From Selaginella moellendorffii (lineage: Eukaryota > Streptophyta > Lycopodiopsida > Selaginellales > Selaginellaceae), in contig NW_003314264.1 in the NCBI RefSeq assembly GCF_000143415.4, positions 3,584,229 to 3,648,228 on the forward strand: DNA of 64,000 nucleotides. The letters run 5' to 3'. Positions 1 through 12,277 of the stretch are shown here, piece by piece. The stretch's first letter is position 1, and each line of letters opens with the position of its first letter. A program made the position numbers and the translations under genes. The notes beneath the pieces were generated by a model. The model was not told the DNA's origin. It saw only the letters and a list, made by a program, of their open reading frames with translations, and made no database searches.

Positions 1-2837
1 CTTTAGTCTTAGACTACTTAATAGTTATATTATCACATATCACATAAGTATAGCTTTCCTTGATCACACTAGCCTTCTCTGGCCAAATTGGCTCCACTAG
101 AGTCCTCCCCCTACTATACTTTGGAGTTCACCAAACCTTGTAGGGTTTGGGAGATGATCGCTTTAGGCTTTCACCCTTGAACTTGAAATTGGACTCAGAC
201 TCGAACTCGAACTCGGATTCGGTCTCAAATTTAGTCTTGGGCTCAATTTTGATTTTGATCTTAATCTCGGTTTTGGTCTCTTTCTCAACCTTGACCTCGG
301 ACTCCATCTCAGGTCCATCTCGAACTCGATCTCAAACTCCATCTCGGGTCCATCTTGGACTCCATCTTGGGTCCAACTTAAACTCTATCTCGGTCCATCT
401 TGAACTCCATCTTGGGTCCATCTCACGTCCATCTTGGATCTATATCGGACTCCATCTTGGACTCCATCTCAGGTCCATCTTGGGTCTATATTAAACTCCA
501 TTTTGGACTCCATTTCGGATCTATCTTAGGTTCATATCAATCTTCATCTCGGATTGCATCTTAAACTCTATCTTGGATTCTTTTTCATACTCTTTTTCGA
601 ACTCGTTCTTGACACTTCTATATGTTACGACACTTGCCATATGTCAATCTTTCTTATGTCATTTTTTAAAGACTCATTCACTGATTGCTTCATGCTCATT
701 CCTCAAGCACTTTATTCAGAATTCCACTCCCACTTTTGACTTTTCAAGTTAGAGTTTTTAGTCTAAATATAATACACTTGTTAGACTTTCACTTCAACCA
801 CTACCATGTGGCACCTTTTTTGCTCCACTTTGAGGCTTAAGAATTTGTATCTCACACTAAGGATGCTTAACCTTTAATATCCCAAGACTATTAACCAATT
901 GGAAAAAAAAGGGTGCACTTTTATTTATGGGCCCTTTCTTTCTATGTTTGAATTATATGGAATATCTTTGAAGTTGTCTTCTTTGATTATTTACAATCCA
1001 TTATACTTTCTTACAAGTTCACGCCATTGTGAAAAAAAGCTGAAGTTATAACTCTTCTGAGAGCCCTGCTCTCTTGACACCCTACCCTTTGAGTTGAGCC
1101 CAACCAAAGCAAATTAAACTTGCCAAATATCACTTAATATGTAATGCAATTCCCCCAACCAACCAATAGAGTTAGATCTAAGACCCCCTTTGATAACAAA
1201 TGTAATCTTCTGAGTTTAGACTTCCTAGGAAGTCCAAATTCATTAGCTTATACCACTATACCAATTTTTCTAATAGAACCACTAGATATCAATTTCAATA
1301 TATAATGTGATTCTTTTAACCAATAAAGTTGAATCTAAAACTTTTTTAATATAACTACTAGATATTAAACCTTTGTAAGTAACCAAAGAAAACAACTTGA
1401 GAATTAATTTATATGGGTTTAAATATAGAGGGAAATTACTCATGAATAAAGATGTACATTTTTTTCTAATTAATTAATGCTTATTGGTGGGTTTGAATAG
1501 TACTGGGCTGGGTGAGTGGTCTTAGGATATATTTAGTATTAGAGTGGTTTTGGGTTTAACTCTGTTAGTTAACTGAAGGAATCATGTCACTTGTTGAGAT
1601 TGATATATTACTATTAATTTACTATTGTTGTATTATGATATCTAGGGTTAAGTGTCCTTGAGTTTAAGTAATAGTGTGGTCACTACAATTAATCTGATAA
1701 GTATAATTACTTAGCAAGGTTTTAAGATATTTAAGGTTAAGTGTCATTGGTTTTGAGTAGTACTAGAGTCATTACACTTAGAAGGAGGAGCTTACCAACT
1801 TCTTTAATATTAAAGATAAGTTTCTGAATTTGAACTTCTTAAAATGTTATATATAATATTATTCAAACCCAAGTATTCTAAGACCAAAAAATTATACTTT
1901 TATTAATGAACCCTTCTCTAAAATTATTGTTTTTGATTGCTTATAGATTAAAATATAATATACTTATTTTGATATGCTTTGAATTACAAAAATAAAAAAT
2001 TGTATTGATCATCCAAAAATACCCTACAACAACTTTATATTTTATAGGTTTTTTTTTTATCAAAGAGTTATCTATGTATATAAAAAATTGCACAATTTAC
2101 AAATTTAACTTATGGTTTCCTCCATCAACATCCATATATATATATAAAAACTTATACATCAAGCAGCCAATCATAGTTATGCAATTTACAAATTGCACAC
2201 TCTAGGTAGAAGGAGCTACCCAGGGCAAGTGAGGAGGAGCACAAAGATGGCAAGAAGTGGAACACTGTAAGATAATCCAAATTGCATTCTTGCATCCATC
2301 AGACTCATGTTTCAAGATGACCACCACAAGATTATCAAAGATAGATAGAGAGAGATTTTATGGTAGTGATTTCAGTTCTGGTGGCAGCACATCATTCCCT
2401 GCTCCAGTCAACTTTTACTTTTATCTCACTCTGCCATTGTCAATACCATACAGAGAGCCGTGAGAGTTTTGTCTGAAGATGACACACTCCCGAACGTATG
2501 CGTCACGTCAATAGCTTTTGCTACCTGTGATTTCTGTCGAAACTACAGTGAAGACAATCTGAATTGCTGAGCAAGAGAAAAAATTGTCCGGAAGCCGTAT
2601 GAGTTTTCCTTGCAGGAATGGTCTTCATTTTGGAAGGGCTTCTACACGGAACTTTCCTGAGGGAGCGAGCGAGCACGCTGAGAGGGAGGGAGCGAGCACG
2701 CTGAGAGCAAAGCTTAAAAAAGAAACCAAAAAAAAAAAAGAGGAAAAACTGCGCGTGCTTTATATTTACGAACCGCTGCGTGAGTGAGTGAAGGCCCACG
2801 AAAGAATAACGAGGAACGAACGAGCGGCGCACGATCA
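1..2837. other. AT-rich gene-poor region
   Basis: No convincing gene is visible. The sequence is AT-rich, with homopolymer runs and only short unrelated open frames. Between about 180 and 600 there is a degenerate minisatellite (listed separately). The final 300 bp become GC-richer towards the minus-strand gene that ends at 2838. No long terminal repeats or transposon coding domains were recognised by eye, although decayed retrotransposon sequence is possible. Confidence 0.6.
290..560. repeat. Degenerate minisatellite, CTCCATCTYGGGTCCATCT-type units
   Basis: Imperfect tandem units of about 12 or 24 bp alternate 'ctccatct(c/t)gg' with 'gtccatcttgga'. More diverged, related 'ctcggactc' units extend upstream to about 180. 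The units do not keep one reading frame with conserved residues, so this is read as a non-coding minisatellite. Confidence 0.7.
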
Positions 2838-3695
2838 CTACCTCCGCCTCTTTTGCAGCTCACTCTCCCAGCTCGCCAAAGCTCGCCGCATCCCAGACAC
2901 AAAGTCGTCAACTATAGCACGGATCTCGGCACTGTCACAGTGAAGGCGACATAGATTGAGCTCTCAAACAAAGAGAAAAGAGAAGTTTGATAAACTTACC
3001 CGCTAGAAGCAGCTTTTTTTGCTGAATATCTACCCATGTTGCTGTAGCTTCCATTCTCATCGTACGCACGTCCCTTGCCAAGCCCGTATCCAAAACCGAC
3101 ACCAATGCCGCATCCGGCACCTAAGCCCACTCCGAATTGAAATCCCGGGAAACCAAATCCCAAGCCGGCACCTGAGAATCAGACACGGATCGCACAAATG
3201 AGTATTGAATGGAGTAAACAAAGGAGATATAATAGAGAATGACACGACCCAGAGCGAGACAATCTCCAAAAGAAAAAAAAGAAAAAGATAGGCTGACTTT
3301 GAAGAAGCTCATTCAATTCACCGAGCCCATACGAAACAAGAAAACAAAAGATTTCTCTCCAAGCAGTCGACAAATCCAGAAAAATTAAGCTCAGATATGC
3401 AGCATAATCGATTGGCCTTCGACTCAAACCATAGAAAACTAAAGGAGTCATCCAGCCAACACTGCAAGCTGGATCCGGAGAATAAAAAACATGAAACACG
3501 CTATGCTACATGAATGCGAGCAAAAAAATACCACGATGAAACAATCGCGAGCTTACCTCCGATAATGCCAGCGCCGACACCGACACCGCAGCCCACACCA
3601 GCGCCGAAAGCTGGGCCGAGCTTACCCCACTCGGACGATTTCACCAGCGGTAGCTTCCACAGCAGCCCGCGCTCCATCTCCTCCCGGCGCTTCAT
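2838..3695 (-). CDS. Small glycine-rich membrane-type plant protein (TGD5/AS8-like, uncertain)
   Basis: Three exons read on the minus strand: 3557-3695, 3000-3171 and 2838-2931. Both junctions keep frame and give 134 residues. After a basic start (MKRREEMERG) come two hydrophobic glycine-rich stretches with GxGxG spacing (about residues 27-47 and 48-75), broken by a PGFQFG segment. A polar C-terminal tail (about residues 105-134) ends in KRRR. The long glycine-zipper stretches suggest membrane insertion. Plants have small proteins of this build, including the plastid lipid-transfer protein TGD5 and the cadmium-induced AS8 group. The resemblance is one of composition and layout, so no function is claimed. 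The ATG at 3695 was chosen because it precedes the conserved-looking part; an in-frame upstream ATG at 3845 also exists. Confidence 0.6.
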
Positions 3696-6294
3696 CGCCC
3701 TAGGAAGCCACCCACGAGCCCTAAATTTTTGTGCCGAGCTCCCGTTGCACTGGGGAAAATCCGAGCCGTCTATCTGTTCGCCGCATTCCGGGATGGAATG
3801 TGTGGCCGGAGTGTGACTACACGAGCACGGAATCCTCGGAAACATTGGAAGAAAGAATCATGTTGTTTGTTCCTGTGTGTGTCGTGACAAAAATCCTTGC
3901 CCGTGAATTCCTTGACGAGCAAGGCGAAAATTTTCTCCTGTCCATTGTGAATTGGATCACGGGGCTCGTGTCATAAAACGAGAGAAACTTTACCGCGCCC
4001 AGCGGTAAAAACACCAAGATTTCTACCCCTAGGGCTCGTCGACGAAACGAACAAAACAAGAGCCACCATTGCTATCCGGTACGATGCCCACCCCTCTCTT
4101 GTTGTCTTGCGCAGGCCGTTAATCACCGACGGTGACGTCTACGGGGGGCATACGTATTGGCGTACGGGCGAGGTGGCCAGGGAGGAAGCTCGATCGAGTC
4201 GTGTTTTGGGAAGTTTTTAAGGGAAGGGCAACTTGAGCAGTGAATGCCTGCCCCTGGCAGAAATCCAGACATTCTTATTCCAGCCAGGAGGTCAGCCCTA
4301 ATTTCGTTTGGCCCTATTGTCCAGGGGATTCAACGAACGAGAACCACCGCTCTACTTCTAATCCATCTATCCATCCATCACGAAACCGCGACCGCCCGTC
4401 AAAGGCCTGGACAAGAATATCCCACGCGGTGAATATACCACGAATCCGACAGGCACCAGCTGCTACTGTCTGCTACGACGTTGAATACTCATGTGTGGCG
4501 ATCGTAATCGCGAGGTCTCGTCAACCTTGGCACCTTTGAATCCCGATTTTTATACGACAAGTTTGTATTATTTGTTGGCCTGCCCGGCATACGGCACAGG
4601 CGTATACAAGGAATTCTACGCTGCATTGCATTGTAAACAAGAATGATGGCTCCCAGGAGGGGGATGCCGTATTTTTATGTTGTATAGACGGGAAGCTTTT
4701 TGTATAGACGGTCAGGGACGCCATACTCGCCGCAGCACCTGGCACTGTCCGCCAGTATACAAAAATACAAAGAAAAACTCACCTACTTTTACTTACCCGG
4801 TGGGGGGTAAGAGAATATCCCGCGTCCTGCGGTAGCGCCGCCCCGAGATAGATACTTTGGGACGGTGTAAAAAATGGATTTACCATGTGCTCTGTATGCT
4901 CCGGTCCGCTAGATATTTATTTCCGGCCTTGTCTTGGCGGGAAAAAGCCGGTCTTCACAGCTGGCAACAGCAAATAAAGCATGGACACGTGGGATCTGCG
5001 GCATGGCGGGAAAATCGCAATCCTTTTGACCCGATGCTGCTAGGGTTAGGGTTTTAATCCGCAGGAGAGTTTGAGGCGTTGAGAACACGTCTCCCCACTC
5101 TATCTTGGTTGTGGGCCTACATTTGATTCGTTTGTCTCGGCGAGTTGGAGACAAGAGAATGGGGTTCAAAGCTAAACCGATTTGGTGTCTTAAGCGTTGA
5201 CCGGGTCTTGAATCTTATTTTTTCGACGGCCGAATCATTTGTTCATTTTCTAACCGGTAATTAATCCGGCTTGTCCAGGGGTATCGCTCAATCGCGCGCC
5301 ACTTTAGGATACTTAAGAATGGACAAAGTTGGCGACAACGAAACGGGCGTGGTAAATTAAAAGCCCCTCCAAGGCGCGCCCTAAAATAGCAGCGGACAAC
5401 TGGATGCCCGCCACGTGGCAGATGGCTTGAGACCCAAGCAAGTAAGAATCGCGGTCCAGCCTGGTGAAAACGTGGCGCCGCCCCGCCGGTACGGAAATGA
5501 ATATTCGAGTACGGTGGCTGGCTAATAAGGATCATACACGTCGGATAGGCGCCTCTCCATGTTTCTTTACGGCGCACACCAAAAGCCTTTGAGCAAAGAA
5601 AGAGGCGAGAGGAGCGGGTGAGAGAGGAGGAGAGAGGAGGAGGAAGGAGAGAGAGAGGAGGAGGACGCTGGCCGCCATAGCCGGAGCTCGCGCGAGTTTC
5701 TTCTACCCAGCGGGCGCTCGAGAGTGAAAAGATCGCGAATCGCACAGCGGGGCATTTCTGTGCGTCCTCCATAGCTGAAGTAGCGAGCTCTGTCGCGCGA
5801 GGAGCGCGGGGCCTGGACATCGAATCGCACAGAGAATCCCACCTCTCGGCTCTCCATGCCTCTTCTTTCCTTCGCATCTTCGTCCGCAGTAGTGCTCACA
5901 GGCCGCTGCTCTGGTTCTTCCTCCTCCTCCCGTTCTTCCTTCTTGTGTTCTTCGTGCCCGCCCTCCTCGCAGCAAGGATTTGGGGCCTCTTTCTCGAGCA
6001 CGAACACGAATCGCCAAAGGGATCTGGTGCTCCTGTCGCCGCAGCTCCTCAAGACCAAGCGCCTCTCCTTCCGGGACTTTAGATCGACGCCCATATTCAA
6101 CAGCCGGCCATTCACGAGGTATGAATCGCTCGAATCTCTCGCAGCGGTGCATGGATCTTTTTCGGTCTTTTCGCTGTTCTTGGTTTCTCATGCTCTATTT
6201 TTTTGTCAAACAGTGAAGGCACGCCCCCCGATCGACCCACCAGCGGCGGCGGCGTGCCAGCGGCAATCTAGCACGGGGCATCGCGCGGAGCACA
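3696..6294. other. Intergenic region and 5' leader of the CRF gene
   Basis: No supported protein gene. A telo-box-like run (tagggttagggttt) lies near 5043-5056. From about 5580 the sequence is purine- and then pyrimidine-rich, as expected of a leader upstream of the CRF start at 6295. A probable 5'-UTR intron runs from the gtatga donor at about 6119 to the 'tttttgtcaaacag' acceptor at about 6212. Several long minus-strand open frames here (for example 5215-5877) look like composition artefacts. Confidence 0.5.
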
Positions 6295-8142
6295 ATGCCG
6301 GGGCCGCAGATGCGCTCATCGAGGCCACTGAGCGTCATGCTCAAGGCGGGCGTGGTCGCGCCCGCAGCCATAGCCAGCAAGAAGGGGAAGAGAGCCGCCA
6401 AGAACGCGTGGGAGGAGGTAGAGGTAGAGGTAGCCGCAGCTCAGTGCGCGATCGCGAAGAAGAAGCCCAGGGGCGGCGGCGGCGGCGGCGATGACGAACT
6501 GATAGTGGTGGAGGAGAATCTCATCCAAGTTGGAGTGGAGGAAACAGTGGAGAGCGAGGATGAGCACGAGAGCCTGTGGAGGAACAGCCGGATGTATCGA
6601 CCCAGAAAGCTGCGCGTCGTGTGCTTGGATCCGGAAGCCACCGAGTCGTCGAGCGACGATGACGAGCTCAAGAGACCCGGCATGAAAGCTCGCGGCGGCG
6701 GCGGCGGCTGCTCGTCGGACGAGAGCGAGAGCGAGGAGATTGGCGGCGCGTACCGCAGTAGCAGCTACGTCAAGGCGTTGATGGCTCCAATGGCGAGCAG
6801 CCGGGAAGAGGACGAGGACGAGGAGGATGACGCGGGCGGCATACCGCCGTGCAAGACCAACGAGTCCGAGGTGGTGTCCGAGGTGGCGAATAGAAAGCCC
6901 CGGAAGCTCGTCCCCAGCGCCAAGCCCGGCAAGGGACGCAGCCAGCAGTCCAAGTACCGCGGCGTCCGCCAGAGGCCGTGGGGGAAGTGGGCCGCGGAGA
7001 TTAGAGATCCTTTCAAAGGCACCCGGCTGTGGCTGGGCACGTATGACACCGCCGAGGAGGCCGCCATAGCCTACGACAAGAAGGCCCGGGACTTGAGGGG
7101 CGATAACGCGCAGACCAACTTCGCCCCCGGCGAGTTGGTGGTGTTCAAGAACAGCGACAACGAGATCACGACGTATCGATCGGAGAGAGTTAGCGGCACG
7201 CCGCGAAAAGTTGGTGGTGGTGGTGCTGCTACCACTACTACGACTGCCACTGCTGCTAGCGCTGCTGCTACTGCGCCTCCTCCTCCCAGAAAGGACGTTT
7301 GCGTGATGAACTTCTCGACGCCGTATGCTGGCGGGACTTGCGAGGAAGTAGGCGAGGAAGATGACGAGGATGGCGGAGATAACGACGAGGATGAACAGCA
7401 GCAACAGGAGATCGAGGAGGAGGTGGAAGAAGAAGAAGAGGATGGGGATGACGAGCAAGATTTGTTGCTCAAGCCCGGGCCCCCAAGCTCGTCAAAAGCG
7501 CAATCGCCGTTCAAGGCTCGTGCTGCGTCTCCGTGCGGTACGACGGTGGGATCTTGCAGTACTTCCTCGCATCTCACTGTTGCGGATGAGGACGAGGCGA
7601 GCCGGCAACAGTTGCCGACGACGGTGGCGAGATCTGGAGCCAAGAAGAAAAGTCGGGCGGTGGTGTCGTCGAGGATGGTGGTGGCCGAGAGCTCGGACAA
7701 AACGGGCGGTGGGCGCGAGAGGTCGCCGGCTGCGGCTACTCGGAAGAGGTGCTTGAGCCGGAGCAGCAGTAGCATGGTGGCGAACTCGCCGAGCTCCGTT
7801 TTGGTCCGCTCGCTCTCGCGGAGAGCGGCTGCTACCACGACCACTACCACGACCACGACCACGACCACGAGTAGTACCACGGACAGTGAGTCGTACATGA
7901 CTGAGGACTCGGGCTCCACTTTCAAGCTCGAGGTGGAGGTGTCCAAGAACAGCAGCAAGGACTCTATGTTTGACGACGATTTCCTGCAAATGCTGGGGGT
8001 GGCTTTCAATGGGGACGATGATGGTGGCCGGGGTGGCTGCGTTGGTGGTATGGATCTCGACTTGGATATGCTCGGGGATGGTTTCGGTGAGGACGAGATG
8101 GACTTGGAGTACTTCGCCGATTTGTCGACGATACAAGTGTGA
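6295..8142 (+). CDS. CRF-like: Cytokinin response factor-type AP2/ERF transcription factor
   Basis: Intronless reading frame of 615 residues for a nuclear DNA-binding activator. The AP2/ERF domain is at about residues 219-276 ([20 protein letters not shown], then [19 protein letters not shown]). It has the alanine and aspartate of the ERF subfamily, which binds GCC-box DNA. At about residues 103-124 lies the CRF signature ([20 protein letters not shown]). This segment defines the cytokinin response factors and mediates their interaction with one another and with phosphotransfer proteins. The protein is about twice the length of a typical angiosperm CRF. The extra length is low-complexity: acidic runs near 380-400, alanine/threonine runs near 310 and a threonine tract near 515-525 encoded by acc/acg repeats. 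The acidic C-terminal end (about 560-615) is a plausible activation region. Confidence 0.93.
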   Translation: MPGPQMRSSRPLSVMLKAGVVAPAAIASKKGKRAAKNAWEEVEVEVAAAQCAIAKKKPRGGGGGGDDELIVVEENLIQVGVEETVESEDEHESLWRNSRMYRPRKLRVVCLDPEATESSSDDDELKRPGMKARGGGGGCSSDESESEEIGGAYRSSSYVKALMAPMASSREEDEDEEDDAGGIPPCKTNESEVVSEVANRKPRKLVPSAKPGKGRSQQSKYRGVRQRPWGKWAAEIRDPFKGTRLWLGTYDTAEEAAIAYDKKARDLRGDNAQTNFAPGELVVFKNSDNEITTYRSERVSGTPRKVGGGGAATTTTTATAASAAATAPPPPRKDVCVMNFSTPYAGGTCEEVGEEDDEDGGDNDEDEQQQQEIEEEVEEEEEDGDDEQDLLLKPGPPSSSKAQSPFKARAASPCGTTVGSCSTSSHLTVADEDEASRQQLPTTVARSGAKKKSRAVVSSRMVVAESSDKTGGGRERSPAAATRKRCLSRSSSSMVANSPSSVLVRSLSRRAAATTTTTTTTTTTTSSTTDSESYMTEDSGSTFKLEVEVSKNSSKDSMFDDDFLQMLGVAFNGDDDGGRGGCVGGMDLDLDMLGDGFGEDEMDLEYFADLSTIQV

Positions 8143-8555
8143 TGGGTGTGAGCGAAGCGAGCGATCAAAAGGGATCGGTGCGTGTGACTAGAGAAGCAAG
8201 AATTTTGGGAGCCAGTTTTGTTTGGAGGTCTTGAGAACTCTCGGAGGAACTCGGCTTTTCAGTTTCAGTCAGGTACATAAGTTTTCTTCCTTCGTTTTTT
8301 TTTTTGGTCTTAAGCTATACATATCAGATGATGAGAGAGTGACGCTACTGAGAAAGTTTTGTAGCGAGCTGTTGAGAGAGTTTTGGGCCCAGGTTTGTAG
8401 CGAGGGGCCCTGCGAGAGGGTGTGATCCAGAAAAGTTTTGTGAATGTAGATGTTTGCCTGAGTATTTAAATGAGATCGGTCTTCGATCGAAGTTTACATA
8501 TTGACAAGTGTGAGAAAGACAACGAAGAAGAATCGAATCGAGAAGTTAGCTGAGC
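8143..8555. other. Convergent 3' region
   Basis: This is the 3' flank of the CRF gene and of the minus-strand coiled-coil gene that stops at 8556. It holds short direct repeats of the type 'gagagagttttg'. No coding or RNA feature was recognised. Confidence 0.4.
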
Positions 8556-9041
8556 TTACTTCTTAGCTTTAGAGAAGCGGAGGCACCTATACTTCTCGCC
8601 GCTGACAGTGATCTCGAGAGCGCCATCCTGATTATCCGATGACGAGGCAGTCCCCATGAGGACGCTCTTCTCCTTCTCGAGATTGTCTCTTTCCATCCGG
8701 AGCCTGGCCTCCTGTTTGGCGATCTCGGCCTGCCAAATCCACAAGACACAGGTGTCAGCGAACAGAAAATTCGCTGCAACAAACCAAGGAGAGGGGCCGG
8801 AGCTGACCAACGATTAGAGAGAAGAAGCGAGAGAGATAGAAAGGTGAGGTGCGAGGCCTACCTCTCGTCGGGACAGTTCAGCTTTCCACGCGGCCTCTCG
8901 CTCCGCCACCTCGCGCTCTCTCTCCTCCAAGTAGCTCTGCATCTCTCTCTCCTTCATGATCCGGTCTCGCATGTCAGCCTCGAGTGCCTCCTTGAGCTGT
9001 CTCACAAAGTTTTCGACCACGGCCTTGATTCGAAGGGACAT
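8556..9041 (-). CDS. Conserved small coiled-coil protein of unknown function
   Basis: Two coding exons, 8862-9041 and 8556-8729, joined in phase 0, give 117 residues. The protein starts MSLRIKAVVENFVRQLKEAL and is almost entirely charged alpha-helix (EREREVAEREAAWKAEL, then QEARLRMERDNLEKEKS). It closes with a compact basic end, GEKYRCLRFSKAKK. Uninterrupted heptads with no hydrophobic segment indicate a soluble coiled coil. The pattern recalls a conserved family of short plant proteins, but I cannot assign a role. The frame stays open upstream of 9041 to an acceptor near 9082, so a slightly longer N-terminus is possible. A non-coding first exon may lie near 9433-9500. Confidence 0.75.
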
Positions 9042-9882
9042 CTGCCGCTGCTGGTGCTGGCCCGCGTGTGCTTGAGTGCATCCTGCCAAACAGAGCACAG
9101 CGTTTCTAGGTGGTGGACGGACACCTTTGCAAAGAGTAAAAGCGTAGCAGGAAGAAATCCCGACTCCAGATTTACGATGAGAAGAAATGTACGGAAAAGA
9201 AAACAAGAGAGAAGATCGTCGCTGAGCATAAACAAAACGAGTTTTGTTGGAAGAACAAGTAAAAATGCGGTACACTAGCAATGGAAGGAGAGAAACAAGG
9301 AAAGATCATCACGCGCAATCGGGCTTTTGCTTCTAAATGATTGTCTCAAACGCGAGGAGGCAAAACGATCAGCAAAGGACGGGCAAACAATCACGAAATA
9401 GACAGAGTGGCGAGAAATGACGACTCACGAGTGGGGTAGCAGAAGATTTCGCACCTCGAAGCTGTGACGATGACGCGCAGCAGCAAAATCCCTACCTAGC
9501 AGAGCTCAGCAAGCATCGCCCCTGGACCGCCGCTCGTCGGCCTCGCCCTCCAACCCTAAATTCGCAACTCGTGGCAACACAGTCAGTGACACAAGGCAGA
9601 AGCACGGCATATTCCGGAAGCGTATGCCATGAAATGTTCTTCGGCATATTCGTTGATAGGGGTTCGATTCCGATCTCGCTGCGTGGGTTGACTTCCAGTG
9701 GCTGTGTGCGCTTCGTTGTTTTGCGATGCTTTTGCGATTCGGCTTTTGGATCGAGGTAAGGAGAGACCCTGGGAGATTGATTCGGCAAAATGGGCTTGGA
9801 GAGAAATCGAAGTAGGGAGTAGCGAGTAGTTTCTAGGAGAGCTAAGAACAGGGGGAGATTTCGCAGAGAAGTGAGAGCTTCC
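9042..9882. other. Divergent promoter region
   Basis: Shared upstream region of the coiled-coil gene (minus) and the RING-H2 gene (plus). It carries an AACCCTAA telo-box near 9552 and a probable 5'-UTR exon of the minus gene near 9433-9500 that ends in a gtgagt donor. No other coding feature is supported. Confidence 0.4.
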
Positions 9883-10786
9883 ATGTCGAGCCAGTCCGCG
9901 TGTGGCATTAGCTGCAACGCGGGGACGAGCTCGCAGCTCAAGCTCTACCAGACTTTCATCTTCGCGACGCCCATTCTCTTCACGCTCGTGTTGCTGCTGC
10001 TCTTTTGCCTGCTCTACTACAAGCGCCGGAGGAACGCCAGGGCCGTGTCCCAGATTCGTGCGCAGTTCTTCGCCAGGGGTCTCTTCGCCGCGGTAAAAAT
10101 CTCGATTTCTTCCTTTTCTTTTGTTTTCCGGATTGAAAATGCGATCATCTCACGCAGCCGCTAGACCATGGATTGAACAAATCCTTCCGGGACAACATTC
10201 CCACCATCGTGTTCGATGCCAAGTTCGCGGAGACCCGTGGCGGAGATACACAGTTAAGCTCTTTTTCTTTTCTCACGCTCTCTCTCTCTCTCTCTCTCTC
10301 TTTTATCTGGAACTTATAAAGTAAGGTTCCCGGAGTTCACGGAAGAACTTTTGTGTTAAGAACTCTTTCCTTTGACCCAGATGCGCGGTCTGTCTCGGCG
10401 AGTACCAAATCGGCGAGAAGCTCCAGCAGCTCCCAACGTGTCGGCACACATTCCACGTCGAGTGCATCGACGAGTGGCTGGCGGGCAATTCGACGTGTCC
10501 AATCTGTAGAACATCGCTGCTCCAGAGCGGGCGAATCGTCCCTGTAGCATTCGCCGACGATGACGACGCCGACGATCCCACCCAATCCGCCTCTCCTCCA
10601 GCCGAATCTCAGCCATCGCAGCAGCCCAGCATCGAGGAAGATCCGCGCGGCGGTGGCGACGGCTCCATCAAAGACGAAGAAACCAATCGCGATCGCCGAC
10701 ACAAGCGAGGATCCAGCAGGTCCTCCCGGTCGTCATCGATCGGCGAAGCGATCGAGCAGCAGCATGTAATCCAGATTGAGCGGTAG
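9883..10786 (+). CDS. ATL-type RING-H2 E3 ubiquitin ligase
   Basis: Three exons, 9883-10092, 10158-10252 and 10381-10786, all in frame, give 236 residues. A single transmembrane helix (about residues 20-41, [20 protein letters not shown]) is followed by a basic stop (YYKRRR). The middle exon carries a GLN-type motif before the RING ([13 protein letters not shown]). The RING-H2 is at about residues 103-145: [18 protein letters not shown] and CPICR supply the C3H2C3 zinc ligands. This order (membrane helix, GLD/GLN motif, RING-H2) defines the Arabidopsis Toxicos en Levadura family of membrane-anchored ligases that pair with E2 enzymes. The C-terminal tail is acidic and then arginine/serine-rich. 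The next gene encodes an E2, which may be chance. The ATG at 9883 is the first in frame. Confidence 0.92.
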
Positions 10787-11144
10787 AATGCGATTTCTCT
10801 TAGAGTGGATCAAAGAGTGGAGGATCGAAATCCATGGACCATCACGAGTTTTTCTTGAGTGAAGGTTTCTGGACCGTTAGATTTGCATGTAACATTTTAC
10901 TCCAGATCAAAGGTAGATCTCTTCGGATCTAGAGGAGTGGAAGTTCTCCATTCTCCAAGCTGGAATATAAGTTTGATCGCTGTGATCTTGGTTTGGTTCA
11001 CAAAGGATCGCCATCGCCGACCCTGCGCTCAACCAGCATAAAGAAAGGACCCTACCCTAGCCTATCTAGAAAGTTCTTGCGTGCCCTTGTTAGGGTTTTG
11101 TGGGGGAGCGACTAGGGTATTGCGATTTGCTTGCTGCCGCGGCC
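10787..11144. other. Intergenic spacer and E2 leader
   Basis: RING gene 3' end followed by the promoter of the E2 gene. A TAGGGTTTTG telo-box at 11091-11100 lies 45 bp before the E2 start. Nothing else was recognised. Confidence 0.5.
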
Positions 11145-11899
<755 letters not shown>

Positions 11900-12123
11900 G
11901 CTCGGGAGGAGCGGCGATTTGTGGACGCATTGGCTCGCTATGATGTTTGTGATACCTTTTGGTTGCTTATATAAGTTGAAGTATTTGTTTTATGCTTTGC
12001 AATTCTTTCATTGCTGTACAAAGAAGTTCTATCACGTCTATAATTACCCCAAAGTATCAAACAAAGTGTGCGCAGAGTAGTTTTCCAATGTGAAGTGGTT
12101 TCTCATAGTGAAGATCAATTGAG

Positions 12124-12195
12124 GTGGCTGTAGTTTAGTGGTAAGAATTCCACGTTGTGGCCGTGGAGACCTGGGCTCGAATCCCAGCAGCCACA
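12124..12195 (+). tRNA. trnH-GUG: tRNA-His (anticodon GTG)
   Basis: The 72-nt sequence folds as a cloverleaf. The acceptor stem is GTGGCTG/CAGCCAC with discriminator A at 12195. The anticodon stem CCACG/CGTGG encloses loop TTGTGGC, placing anticodon GTG at 12157-12159. The T arm reads CTGGG-CTCGAAT-CCCAG. Internal A-box and B-box promoter sequences are present and there is no intron. A T-rich stretch (ttgttacttttattt) downstream can terminate RNA polymerase III. The gene sits between the E2 and cyclophilin genes. Confidence 0.97.
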
Positions 12196-12277
12196 GTCTT
12201 GTTACTTTTATTTAACCTAAAACACGTATCATTAAGGTTTACTTTCATTTTTATGTGAGGAAAGAGAAGCGTTGGAA

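Noticed and set aside
3514..3816. Plus-strand proline-rich frame
   Set aside because: Antisense of the glycine-rich gene (glycine codons read as proline/alanine).
5215..6191. Three overlapping minus-strand frames of 160-220 residues
   Set aside because: They lie antisense to the CRF leader, consist of arginine/glutamate/serine low-complexity sequence and show no conserved domain.
6316..8168. Long minus-strand frames over the CRF gene
   Set aside because: Reverse-frame shadows of a GC-rich, repetitive coding region; poly-leucine, poly-serine and poly-valine content is typical of such shadows.
10270..10302. CT dinucleotide run as a regulatory element
   Set aside because: It is a simple microsatellite inside the second intron of the RING gene.
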